NCBI GenBank assembly: GCA_029865445.1
Contig: JAOUGY010000010.1
Coordinates: forward strand, 1 to 23,639
From: Acidimicrobiia bacterium
Lineage (GTDB): Bacteria > Actinomycetota > Acidimicrobiia > Spongiisociales > ZC4RG35
Length of the DNA stretch: 23,639 nucleotides
Reading direction: 5' to 3'
In this document: positions 1 to 8,423 of the stretch, one piece after another
Layout of the letters: every line of letters starts with the position of its first letter
Numbering within the stretch: position 1 is the first letter of the stretch
Made by a program: the position numbers and the translations under genes
The notes under the pieces: generated by a model
What the model was told of the DNA's origin: nothing
The model's input: the letters and a program-made list of their open reading frames with translations, nothing else
Database searches by the model: none

Positions 1-1
1 T

Positions 2-370
2 GTGGCGGTTGCTGTGGTTCATCTCTCCTCGCAGCAGATGGAGCTGCTCGACGATGCCGGCGGGGTGGTGTACCGCTTCCCCATCTCGTCCGGGCGGGAC
101 GGGCTGACCCCGGTAGGGAGCTTCAAAGTGCAGAGCAAGTCCGAGCTGGCGTACTCGGCGACCGATTATCCGAACATCACCATGCAATGGATGACCCGAT
201 TCAACGGCGGCATCGGCTTCCACGGAATCCCGGTGAAGAACGGTGAACAGCTCGACACCCCGCTGGGTCAGCAGCCGGTCAGCGCCGGGTGTATCCGCAT
301 GGACGATGCGGATGCCAAGATCGTGTTCGACATGCTCCCGGTCGGAGCAGATGTCATCGTGCAAGCCTGA
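2..370 (+). CDS. L,D-transpeptidase (YkuD domain), 5'-truncated
   Basis: This is the C-terminal catalytic part of a YkuD-family L,D-transpeptidase. The family forms 3-3 cross-links in peptidoglycan, or anchors proteins to it, outside the membrane, using a cysteine nucleophile. Counting from the GTG at position 2, the fold opens with the usual strand pair and the T-P-V-G-S-F turn at about residues 36-41. The catalytic signature follows as H74-G-I-P and S94-A-G-C97-I-R99, so His and Cys are both present. The residue before the Gly-Cys is Ala, where most members have His, Arg or Lys. The frame is open to the window edge and no signal peptide or membrane anchor is visible, so the true start almost certainly lies upstream and the GTG at 2 is only the first in-frame start codon. 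The domain call is firm; the full architecture is unknown. Confidence 0.85.
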   Translation: MAVAVVHLSSQQMELLDDAGGVVYRFPISSGRDGLTPVGSFKVQSKSELAYSATDYPNITMQWMTRFNGGIGFHGIPVKNGEQLDTPLGQQPVSAGCIRMDDADAKIVFDMLPVGADVIVQA

Positions 371-518
371 ATACTGCGGGCGGCGGGCGGGTGCCTGGTC
401 ACCGCAGGGCGTCCTCGCCTCCAGAATCGACTTGCCAGGCCCAACCACCCAAGCTCCTCTGAGGGCAGTCGATCGAAAGCCACCACGCCGATCACCTCGG
501 ACCTGATCGCGCCTGCGC

Positions 519-1925
519 TCAGACGTCGCGTTGGATGACGATGCTTCCGCCGGCGATGGCCGCTTGGTGGGCCGCATGGTCGAGTTCGTTGAGATCTGCG
601 TAGCTGGAGGAGAACTCGGCGATCGCCTGGTCGAAGGTGTCGGTCTTGCCCAGGTAACCGGCGATCATCGTCGCATCCCCAGCTCGGGCATGGGCGAGCG
701 CCAGGGCCGATCCGCAGAGCCACCCGTACCGCCGCAGGCCGTTGGCCCCCATGCCGTCGACTTCCAACGACCCTTTTCCATCCCAGAGCTGCCGGAAGTA
801 GAAGAAGTTGGTCTCGCCGGTTGCCCGATCTTCGTACCGTGCCCACCCGAGAAGGATGTCGCCCATGGTCTGCATCAACCGCTGCCCGACCACCACACGC
901 TCGCCCGGCTCGAACTGGCTGGCGCCGAGATGCGCTTCGAGCACCGAAGCCGTCGCCTCCTTGAGCTGCATGAAGAGCGGCTCGCCGTCACCGCTCTCGA
1001 GGAGCACGATGAAACACCGGGTGCCGACGCTACCGACACCGACGACCTTGCGGGCGAGATCGACGACCGTGTACCGGTCGAAGAGTCGACGCCGATACGC
1101 CGGAAGCGTTTGCAGATACAGGTCGAAGAACTCGATGATCGTGGGGGTCTGTTCTTCCATCAGCTGTTTGTCGAGGCGGGTGACGACCGGTGGGTCGGGT
1201 ACGATGACCCGTCGGCCGTCGTCCTCCACCGTCGTCAGCTTGTCAAGGGCCCGCAGATGGTCCTTGCCCGCGGCCTTCGCCGAAACGCTCTCCACCTCCT
1301 TTCGCTGCTCTACGTCGGTCGCGAGACCCTTGACCTCGTCGAGTTCCAGTCGGCGATAGTGCACCGCCAGCGGGGCGAGCCTGGACAGCTCGGACACCGT
1401 CGTCCGATACCCCTCGACCGAGGCGCGGACGGCGCGATCGATCTTGTTCGCGGACAGCTCGTTGTTGCGGCCGGCGACGGCGACGCTCGCCGCGAGACGC
1501 TTGACGTCCCACTCGAAGGGTCCGGGGTGCGTTTCGTCGAAGTCGTTCAGGTCGAACACGAGGCGGCGATCGGGACCGTTGAACAAACCGAAGTTCGAGA
1601 GGTGGGCGTCTCCGCACAGCTGCACCGAGATGTCGGTGCTCGGCGTTCTCGCCAGATCGGCCGCCATGATCGCCGCGCCACCCCGATAGAACGTGAATGG
1701 CGTGGCGCTCATGCGGCCGTGTCGGATCGGCACCAGCTCCTGAAGCCTCTGCGCATCCTGGGCCATCAGGATGCTGACGGTATCGCCGCGCTCGGCTCGG
1801 CCAGGAACCGCAGCATGTGACTCCAGCGGCACCTTGTCGCGCATCGCACGCCCCGCCTCACGCCGGACCTTACGCTCCGGCACATGGGGGCGACCAAGCA
1901 GTCCGGTTCGTTCCTGAGTTTTCAT
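519..1925 (-). CDS. DUF2252 family protein, copy 1
   Basis: This 468-residue protein of family DUF2252 has no signal peptide or membrane segment and is probably cytosolic. Biochemical function is not established. Conserved blocks in order: R-H-G-R-M near 68-72, F-Y-R-G-G near 79-83, C-G-D-A-H-L-S-N-F-G at 104-113, F-D-L-N-D-F-D-E at 124-131, W-D-V-K-R at 139-143, V-G-V-G-S-V-G-T-R at 295-303, and L-K-E-A at 321-324. The first group resembles the catalytic loop and metal-binding DFD of aminoglycoside-type kinases; the last two resemble a glycine-rich loop and the ATP-binding lysine. Their order is permuted (see findings). The frame is open to 2006, but the ATG at 1925 is preferred because the extra 27 residues are Arg/Thr-rich and unlike the family. 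No clear Shine-Dalgarno (SD) sequence precedes it, and an ATG at 1844 is an alternative. It is divergent from the exporter at 2082. Confidence 0.85.
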   Translation of the reverse strand: MKTQERTGLLGRPHVPERKVRREAGRAMRDKVPLESHAAVPGRAERGDTVSILMAQDAQRLQELVPIRHGRMSATPFTFYRGGAAIMAADLARTPSTDISVQLCGDAHLSNFGLFNGPDRRLVFDLNDFDETHPGPFEWDVKRLAASVAVAGRNNELSANKIDRAVRASVEGYRTTVSELSRLAPLAVHYRRLELDEVKGLATDVEQRKEVESVSAKAAGKDHLRALDKLTTVEDDGRRVIVPDPPVVTRLDKQLMEEQTPTIIEFFDLYLQTLPAYRRRLFDRYTVVDLARKVVGVGSVGTRCFIVLLESGDGEPLFMQLKEATASVLEAHLGASQFEPGERVVVGQRLMQTMGDILLGWARYEDRATGETNFFYFRQLWDGKGSLEVDGMGANGLRRYGWLCGSALALAHARAGDATMIAGYLGKTDTFDQAIAEFSSSYADLNELDHAAHQAAIAGGSIVIQRDV

Positions 1926-1957
1926 CAAATCAGTCTTGCAGGTTCGGGTTCGGTTCG

Positions 1958-1974
1958 AGTCGACGGCAGTCGAC
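1958..1974. promoter_or_regulatory. Paired AGTCGAC repeats in a divergent promoter region
   Basis: Two copies of AGTCGAC start at 1958 and 1968. Each contains the palindrome GTCGAC, and the copies are exactly 10 bp apart, about one helical turn. They follow a short run of TTCGG-like units (1943-1957). They lie in the 156-bp gap between the divergent DUF2252 gene and MFS exporter. This could be an operator for a dimeric regulator, but no regulator gene is adjacent and chance is possible. Confidence 0.25.
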
Positions 1975-2081
1975 ACCGCTGGACGGGCGCGGGCGCCGCA
2001 TGCCAACGAGAGACCCCGGGCGATTCGCCGGTGCTGGGCACGGGCCTCACACCTCCACGGTTCCGTGTAGGGTCACGGCCC

Positions 2082-3701
2082 ATGTCGATTGCCCGCGCCG
2101 CCGACGATCTGGGTTGGCGGCCGCTCATTCCGATCGCAATGGTGATGTTCATCATTGCGTTGGACACGACGATGCTGAACGTGGCGATACCCGACATCGT
2201 CAAGGATCTCGACACCACGACCTCGGCTGTCCAGTCCGCTGTGGCACTGTATTCGCTGGTGATGGCGGCGTTGATGGTCGGCGCCGGCCGCCTCGGCGAC
2301 ATCGTCGGATCCAAGAGGTTGTACAGGATCGCTCTCGTGGTCTTCGGCGCGGGGACACTCACGGCCACGCTCGCACCGAACGTGGCCGTCCTGATCTTCG
2401 GGTGGTCGTTCCTGGAGGGCGTCGGCGCAGCGGCGCTCATCCCGATTTCGATCGCGATGATCTCGATCAACTACGACGGGAGCCGAAGGGCCGTCGCATT
2501 CGGGATCGTCGGGGGATTCCAGGCGGTGGCGGCAGCAACCGGCCCGATCGTCGGCGGCTTCCTCGCCACCAACTTGTCCTGGCGCGTTGCGTTCGGGTTC
2601 GAGGCCGTCGTCGTTGTCATCGTGATCGTGCTGTTGAAACATGTCATCGGTGCACCGGCCCGCCCCGAACTGCAACTGGACTGGCGCGGTGTGATGCTCT
2701 GGGCGAGTGGTCTGATCTCGATCGTCCTCAGCGTCCTGTTGGCCGGGTACTACGGATGGTGGAGCGCTCGGCGCCCCTTTTCGCTCGGGGGATCGGAGAT
2801 CCCACTTTGGGGGTTCTCCCCGACGCCCGTTCTTGCCTTGGCGGGTTTGTGCATTCTCGTGGGCTTCGTTCACTGGACGCGGCGCAGGGTCGCACGAGGG
2901 GAGGTGCCGCTGTTCTCGTTCGGAACACTCTCCAACGTCAACTACCGGACGGGAATCGCAACCGACGCTCTGGAGTCGCTCCTGATCGCCGGCTTGCTGT
3001 TCATCGTCCCCGTCTTCCTGCAGTCGGGGCGGGGATACACCGCCCTGGAGGCCGGGGTCGCGTTGCTCCCCTTCTCGTTCGCCATTCTCGTGGGCGCCCT
3101 CGGCCTCCCGAAGCTGGGTGAGGTCCTCTCGCCGAAGCTCGTCATCCAGGTCGGCACCGTCCTCATCGTCGTCGGGCTCATCTGGTACCGGGCTGTCTCG
3201 GCGGGAGCCTTCAGCCGCGTCGACTTGACCGGGCCATTCGTCGTCATCGGCCTGGGTATCGGGGGGCTCCTCTCACAGGTGGCCAACGTCACGTTGTCAG
3301 GTGTCGCCGACGAGGAGCGGGGCAGTGCCACCGGCGTGTACAACACCGGCAAGGAGCTCGGAACCTCGCTCGGCACCGCAATCATCGGCACGGCCATGCT
3401 GGCGTCGTTCTTCTCGTTCTACGTCAACACCTCGGCGCTGGAGATCGGCCAAGATCTGAGTCCCCAACGAGCACGCGTGCTGGCGATCGAACTCGAGGAC
3501 GCAGAACAGCGACTCGACGATGACCAACTCGTCGAGCTCGTCCAGACCGAGATCCCCCAGTTCACCATCTCCGACATCAACCGCATCGCCGACGACTCCT
3601 GGACCCAGGCCAACCGCCGCGCCGTCGAATCCGCACTGGTGGTGGCCGTGCTCACCCTCATCACTTCCACCTTCCTCCAAAGAAGTGACGGCCGCCGGTA
3701 A
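2082..3701 (+). CDS. MFS transporter, DHA2 (EmrB/QacA-like) drug exporter family
   Basis: This 539-residue integral membrane protein is predicted to export small hydrophobic compounds in exchange for protons. It has the length and hydrophobic pattern of the 14-helix DHA2 group. The first helix carries L-D-T-T-M-L-N-V-A-I-P-D (27-38), typical of DHA2. The loop motif A follows as G-R-L-G-D-I-V-G-S-K-R-L (69-80). An antiporter motif C-like stretch, G-P-I-V-G-G, lies in helix 5. Near the C terminus an acidic hydrophilic segment of about 80 residues precedes a last hydrophobic helix. The frame is open upstream to 1884, but the ATG at 2082 gives a normal N terminus and has AGGG at 2069-2072. It is transcribed away from DUF2252 copy 1. 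The substrate cannot be told from sequence. Confidence 0.85.
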   Translation: MSIARAADDLGWRPLIPIAMVMFIIALDTTMLNVAIPDIVKDLDTTTSAVQSAVALYSLVMAALMVGAGRLGDIVGSKRLYRIALVVFGAGTLTATLAPNVAVLIFGWSFLEGVGAAALIPISIAMISINYDGSRRAVAFGIVGGFQAVAAATGPIVGGFLATNLSWRVAFGFEAVVVVIVIVLLKHVIGAPARPELQLDWRGVMLWASGLISIVLSVLLAGYYGWWSARRPFSLGGSEIPLWGFSPTPVLALAGLCILVGFVHWTRRRVARGEVPLFSFGTLSNVNYRTGIATDALESLLIAGLLFIVPVFLQSGRGYTALEAGVALLPFSFAILVGALGLPKLGEVLSPKLVIQVGTVLIVVGLIWYRAVSAGAFSRVDLTGPFVVIGLGIGGLLSQVANVTLSGVADEERGSATGVYNTGKELGTSLGTAIIGTAMLASFFSFYVNTSALEIGQDLSPQRARVLAIELEDAEQRLDDDQLVELVQTEIPQFTISDINRIADDSWTQANRRAVESALVVAVLTLITSTFLQRSDGRR

Positions 3702-4038
3702 CGCGGGTCGCCTCGTCGGACGCGGTCCCGACCCCCGGACCACCGAGGCCGCTCAACCGATACCCGTTCGAGGACGCCCAACTCGTTGGTGCACCCGATC
3801 CGCCCGTTGCAGGGTTCCCGGTCTCGTGAAGGCCAAGATCCCGGGAGTGTGTCGGAGGGGCGGGTGGCCCCCTGTGGACCTCAGAGAGCGGGTCATGGGC
3901 GTGGGAGTCCGCGAGCCGGAGGACCTCGACCCGAAGCCACCATCCAGCGCTGTCGTATCCTGCTGCGAGCGGACTCCGGCCACCCAGCCTCGCCCGCTGC
4001 AGGCCCCGGCATCGGACATCTTCGTCAGGAGCAACGCA
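3702..4038. other. Intergenic region upstream of the dehydrogenase
   Basis: These 337 bases hold no convincing gene. The dehydrogenase frame stays open through the region, but its codons show no recognisable domain and a strong ribosome site fixes the start at 4039. I see no T-tailed hairpin after the exporter and no clear promoter. The dehydrogenase promoter is expected here. Confidence 0.5.
4027..4031 (+). promoter_or_regulatory. Ribosome binding site deciding the dehydrogenase start
   Basis: AGGAG lies 7 bases before the ATG at 4039. This picks that start over the open frame extending upstream to 3520. Confidence 0.7.
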
Positions 4039-5295
4039 ATGCTGAACACCGTCAACCAATTCTTCAATCGGGCCGCCGACCATTTGGAACTCAACGAACA
4101 ACTGCGAGAGATCCTGTTGACACCCAACCGCGTGGTGAAGGTGGACATCGTGACCGACAGCGATGCTGGTGGCTTGCACCATCATCAGGGCTATCGCGTC
4201 CAGCACAATGCCGCCCGTGGGCCCATGAAGGGCGGGCTGCGCTACCACCCCAGCATGGACGAAGAACATGCCGCCAGTCTCGCGAGTCTGATGACGTGGA
4301 AGACCGCTGTGGTGGATGTCCCCTACGGAGGCGCCAAAGGAGGCATCAATTGCGATCCGGCAAAGCTGAGCGAAGCCGAGCTCTACCGGATCACAACAAC
4401 GTTCGTCGAGCTGATCAAAGAAATCATCGGTCCAACCATCGACATCCCAGCACCGGACGTGAATACCAATCCCAAGATCATGGGCTGGATCATGGATACG
4501 TACTCGAAGTTCTATGGTTTCAGCCCCGGAGTGGTGACCGGTAAGCCTGTTGATCTGTTCGGCTCGCTGGGTCGCGATGAGGCAACCGGCCGAGGAGTGA
4601 TGTCCGTGCTCGAGGAGTGCCTGAAGGCGGACGGCCGGACACTCGACGATGTGACCGTGGCGATCCAAGGATTCGGCAACGTCGGCAGCCACGCAGCGCG
4701 GTTGCTCGCGGACCGAGGCGCCAGGATCGTCGCGGTGTCCGATATCAGCGGCGGCGTCTCCAACGAGGCAGGTCTCGATGTCCCGGCACTGTTGGTGTGG
4801 GTGAAGGAACATGGGGTGGTCAGGGGCTTTCCGGAAGCGGACCCGATCGAGGGTGATGCGGTGCTGACGTCGAAAGCCGACGTTTTGATTCCTGCGGCCC
4901 TAGAAGAAGCGATAACCGAGGCGAACGCCCACGCCGTGCAGGCGCACATCATCGTCGAGGCCGCCAACGGGCCGCTCACCACGGGAGCACACGACATCCT
5001 GATCAACAGGGGCGTCACGGTGATCCCTGACATCCTCGCCAACGCCGGCGGGGTCACAGTCAGCTACTTCGAGTGGAGCCAGAACACGCAGCACTATCGA
5101 TGGGAAGAAGCCAGAGTGGTCGAAGAGCTCCAAAAGGTGATGCGTAAGGCGTATGACAGCGTTGCGGAACTCGCCGCCCGCGACGGCATAGACCACCGTC
5201 GTGCGGCATATGTACTGGCCATAAAGAGGGTGGCGCGCGCCTCTGCATCCCGCCGATCGATCAGCCAGCATCTGCCGCCGAGGCTGCTCGACTGA
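4039..5295 (+). CDS. Glu/Leu/Phe/Val dehydrogenase (probable glutamate dehydrogenase)
   Basis: This 418-residue cytosolic enzyme belongs to the family that reversibly oxidatively deaminates an amino acid with NAD(P), for glutamate giving 2-oxoglutarate and ammonia. The size fits the hexameric class of about 420 residues. The N-terminal domain carries P-M-K64-G-G-L-R-Y-H-P, M-T-W-K88, and the active-site block Y-G-G-A-K100-G-G, followed by P-A-P-D140-V. The C-terminal Rossmann domain has G-F-G-N-V-G at 211-216. The block A-N-A-G-G-V-T-V-S-Y-F-E-W near residues 334-346 is typical of glutamate dehydrogenases. The ATG at 4039 has AGGAG at 7-base spacing. The last 20 or so residues are basic and look variable. 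It is convergent with the ATPase-like gene at 5496. Glutamate is the likely substrate, but leucine, valine or phenylalanine cannot be excluded by eye. Confidence 0.9.
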   Translation: MLNTVNQFFNRAADHLELNEQLREILLTPNRVVKVDIVTDSDAGGLHHHQGYRVQHNAARGPMKGGLRYHPSMDEEHAASLASLMTWKTAVVDVPYGGAKGGINCDPAKLSEAELYRITTTFVELIKEIIGPTIDIPAPDVNTNPKIMGWIMDTYSKFYGFSPGVVTGKPVDLFGSLGRDEATGRGVMSVLEECLKADGRTLDDVTVAIQGFGNVGSHAARLLADRGARIVAVSDISGGVSNEAGLDVPALLVWVKEHGVVRGFPEADPIEGDAVLTSKADVLIPAALEEAITEANAHAVQAHIIVEAANGPLTTGAHDILINRGVTVIPDILANAGGVTVSYFEWSQNTQHYRWEEARVVEELQKVMRKAYDSVAELAARDGIDHRRAAYVLAIKRVARASASRRSISQHLPPRLLD

Positions 5296-5495
5296 ACGGA
5301 CTCCACCGTAGGGACGGCGAGGCCCTGGCGTGCCCGCGTTGGAGGCGGAGCCTCGCATTCGGCTGTCCTGGCCGCCGAGGTCCGGCAGATGAGCCAGATT
5401 GGATCGAGACCACTGACCCGGCGGCATGGATCAAGAACGCCCAATCTTCGCAGAGACCTGGGTTGCCCGGGAGCCCACGTTCCATCCGGGAACAC

Positions 5496-8423
5496 TCAGC
5501 CGATCTGTCGTGCGGTCTGTCTGCCCGATCCTGCCACCCACTGGGTCACCTGAAGACCAAAGGAGAACACGAGGGCCCATCCCAGCCCGGCGACGCCGAT
5601 CACTGCATAGTCCGAAAGGGTGCCGAGAGGGCGGACCTTGAGGAGTTGTTGAGCCAGCGGAATGTGAGTCGTCACAACGAAGAGGAATCCGGAAACCACC
5701 GAGACAACCAGCGGGCGGAGATCGAGTATCTCAGGGGGCTCCAGACCGTTGAAGCGCAACGGTGGGCGGATGAATCCGGCCAGCATCAGTCCGGTCACGA
5801 TCAGCACATGCGTCAGGGCGGTCTGGGCGTATTCGATCGTGCCACTCGAATGGAGAAAGAACTGATACATGGTGAATCCGACAGCAGTCGTGGCGATGGA
5901 TGCACCGATCACGAACGTCATCAGGTTGCGGGCTAGATCCTCTCCGGACGGCATCCCACGCGGCGCCCATATCGACAATGCGGTTGCAGGGATCGCCAGT
6001 GCGAACACACCGACCATGGTGCCCTCGGACGACGTGTACGGAAACCCGCGCGAGAACAGGCGAACCATGACGATCAGACCGAGCGCGTAGAAGACCTGAC
6101 TCACATAGAGCTTGAGCACATCCAAGAGGCCGTTGACGATTCTCTGGCCGCGTTCGATGAGCCTCGGGACGACGACCGGTGAATCGTCGACGAGGATCAT
6201 GTCTGCCAGTGTGAGGGTCGCCGGGGCGCTTCTCTGTCGGACGAGCGTCAGATCGGCCTGCCCCATCGTGGTGATGTCGCTGATGCTGTCCCCGAGGACC
6301 GCCACTGTGTGGCCGGCTTCCCGCAAAGACCGCACGATCGAGGCGCCCTGCTCTGGGTTGAGACCTCCGAAGACGGAGTGATCTCTCGCTGCCGTCGACA
6401 ACTCGGCATCTGTCATTCCTGTCAGCACCTCGCATTCGATCGCCCGGTCCGTCCTCGCCAGCTCGACAGGAACCCCGGCGTCGATGAGCGTCCTCACAAC
6501 GTCGCGCGCCGGGTCCGACGAGAGGATCTTGACATCGATTCCTTGACTCACGAATGCCTTGGTCGCCTCAACCGCCTCGGGTCTCGCCTGACGCCGCAAC
6601 TCGACGGTCCCAAGCCGGATCAATCCCGCCGGAAGCGTGGGCCGGCCCGCCGAATCGAACAGCGAGGCCGGCTGCGGGATATGTGCGAGGATCAGTTGAG
6701 TCTCCGGGTCTGGCCGCTGGTCACCTTCGGTGCCTGCATCGCTCGGGACATCGGCTCGGCCACCGAGCGACGGGATGCGACCCCTGAGCCGGAACAGGGG
6801 TCGGCGCCGCCATCCGTTCCCAGTCGCCGTCTGTTCGGGTCGGTCGTCATCCGGTGACTCGATCGGGCCGTTCTTCGGGGAGACGGGAACGGGTCCGACG
6901 TCCCCCGCCTCGTCGTCTCGCTTCGCCTCACGGTCTCGATCCAGCGTGTCGTCGCGACCTCGTTGGGTCAGACGAACGATCGGACCGACGACTCTCGACA
7001 TCTGCCGGCGCGCCCTGGCCCGGATCGATCGCGACTCCTCCGCCGGATCGGCTGGGAGGCCCGGGGCGGGGCCGGCGAGCGCCGGTTCGAGGATCTCCGG
7101 CTCCCCGATGACAAAGACCCCGCGGAGATCAGGGTCATCGAACACCGCGCCGCTCCATCCGTAGGCCGTGATGAAGGGCATCTCGGCGACGACACTCCGA
7201 CGATTGCCGTCGAGGTTCGACCTCAGCAGTCCACCCAGTGCGCCGGAGGGCAAGGTGCTCTGTGCGTAGTCACCGAGAGTCTGGCGCAGGCGATGGGCCG
7301 AGAATGCTTCCTGGCCGGACGGTCCTGGCGCCGGGGACACGTCGATTCTGGTTCCGGTGAGGAGGCTCTCGTGACTGAAGCAGATCACATCGACGTTGGC
7401 CAGAACCTCGACGCACCGCGCCCTGGGAACGAGCGCTCCCACCTTGGAGATGTCTGCCGTCGAGGCGGCATAGGTGAGCACGACCATGAAGAAGAGGCTG
7501 GCCGGGGCAAGGCTGAGCAGGACGCTCATCGCATTGATGAAGGCATCGGTTGAGTCTGTGGGGTCGAGCCGGAGGTAGCTGATGATCGCGGCGGAGGCGA
7601 TGACGAGGACGAGAGCCAGCACTGCGGTGAGCACCCGTTTGACGACTCGTTCGATGGGTGTGAGCTGTAGACCCATCTGTTCAGCCTGACGCAGCTGCCT
7701 CACCACGCGCCGGTCGACGCCCAGGGTGTCGGCGATGTAGATTCCCTGGCCTCGAAGGCAGAACGAGCCGGCGTAGACCAGGTCGCCCTGGCTCTTCTCG
7801 GTCCTCGCTCCGTGTCCGGTCAGCAGTGACTCGTCGAGGATCGGCCGCCCGGGTCCCACGAGGTGGCCGTCTGCAAGGACGACGTCCCCTCGACCGATCA
7901 CCAGCGCGTCCCCCGAAACGAGGTTGGCAGTGTCAACGGCGCGGAGCTGCCCGTCTCTGACGGCCGTCGCCGTCGGACGTGCCGCTCGGCGCATACCCCT
8001 GAGCCGAACCCTGACGAACTCCCATTGCAGGATGTTGACACCGATGGAGACCACGAGCATGCCCATCGTGATGAGAGCGTCGACCGGCCTTTCCAAGATC
8101 ACTTGGACAAGGGCGATCGCCAGGATACTGACATTCAAGATGGTCAGGGCGCTGGCGCGAATGATCGCTCGGCGAGAAGGCGGAGGCTTGAAGGCTATGG
8201 CGTTGTCCGAGCCTTCGACCGTCCGGGCGAGCGCCTCGCTTTCGCTGAGTCCGTAACTGGAAAGATCGGGAGAGCGAGGAGGAACGGTCCCGAGGGACTG
8301 TCGCTTGCCTTTGCGAGCCGAGACGACAGCGAGCACCAGAGCAGCAGTGAAGATGCTCGCGGGTACGAACCACCGAAGGGTTGCCCGTCGGCCTCTCGAT
8401 ACTGCGCTCGGGGAGGTTGTCAC
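5496..8423 (-). CDS. P-type ATPase homologue lacking catalytic residues (putative pseudoenzyme)
   Basis: This 975-residue membrane protein follows the P-type ATPase plan and most resembles the actinobacterial CtpE-like group. A helix at about 18-36 comes first, then helices near 90-135. The actuator domain has L-D-E-S-L-L-T-G (196-203), but T-G-E-S is replaced by T-G-H-G. Helices at 262-285 and 297-320 follow, with A-P-A-S where metal or calcium pumps have a P-E-G-L-type motif. The phosphorylation site, normally D-K-T-G-T-L-T, reads S350-H-E-S-L-L-T. The nucleotide domain carries a hydrophilic insertion at about 451-575. The hinge keeps G-D-S-I-S-D (711-716), and about six C-terminal helices follow. 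There is no frameshift or internal stop, so this is not an ordinary pseudogene. Active transport by the normal cycle looks impossible; a regulatory or structural role is inference. The GTG start has only a poorly spaced GAGAGG before it. Confidence 0.85.
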   Translation of the reverse strand: MTTSPSAVSRGRRATLRWFVPASIFTAALVLAVVSARKGKRQSLGTVPPRSPDLSSYGLSESEALARTVEGSDNAIAFKPPPSRRAIIRASALTILNVSILAIALVQVILERPVDALITMGMLVVSIGVNILQWEFVRVRLRGMRRAARPTATAVRDGQLRAVDTANLVSGDALVIGRGDVVLADGHLVGPGRPILDESLLTGHGARTEKSQGDLVYAGSFCLRGQGIYIADTLGVDRRVVRQLRQAEQMGLQLTPIERVVKRVLTAVLALVLVIASAAIISYLRLDPTDSTDAFINAMSVLLSLAPASLFFMVVLTYAASTADISKVGALVPRARCVEVLANVDVICFSHESLLTGTRIDVSPAPGPSGQEAFSAHRLRQTLGDYAQSTLPSGALGGLLRSNLDGNRRSVVAEMPFITAYGWSGAVFDDPDLRGVFVIGEPEILEPALAGPAPGLPADPAEESRSIRARARRQMSRVVGPIVRLTQRGRDDTLDRDREAKRDDEAGDVGPVPVSPKNGPIESPDDDRPEQTATGNGWRRRPLFRLRGRIPSLGGRADVPSDAGTEGDQRPDPETQLILAHIPQPASLFDSAGRPTLPAGLIRLGTVELRRQARPEAVEATKAFVSQGIDVKILSSDPARDVVRTLIDAGVPVELARTDRAIECEVLTGMTDAELSTAARDHSVFGGLNPEQGASIVRSLREAGHTVAVLGDSISDITTMGQADLTLVRQRSAPATLTLADMILVDDSPVVVPRLIERGQRIVNGLLDVLKLYVSQVFYALGLIVMVRLFSRGFPYTSSEGTMVGVFALAIPATALSIWAPRGMPSGEDLARNLMTFVIGASIATTAVGFTMYQFFLHSSGTIEYAQTALTHVLIVTGLMLAGFIRPPLRFNGLEPPEILDLRPLVVSVVSGFLFVVTTHIPLAQQLLKVRPLGTLSDYAVIGVAGLGWALVFSFGLQVTQWVAGSGRQTARQIG

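Noticed and set aside
531..1820. 429-codon plus-strand frame
   Set aside because: It is antisense to the DUF2252 core motifs; the product shows no domain or start signal.
3661..4812. 383-codon minus-strand frame
   Set aside because: It is antisense to the dehydrogenase, whose catalytic motifs are unambiguous.
5342..5354. GAGGC / GCCTC hairpin after the dehydrogenase
   Set aside because: The stem is only five pairs and no T-run follows; it is common by chance at this base composition.
5496..8423. Treating the ATPase homologue as a decayed pseudogene
   Set aside because: There is no frameshift or internal stop in 975 codons, and the membrane helices and hinge motif remain, so it is more likely a retained protein with altered function.
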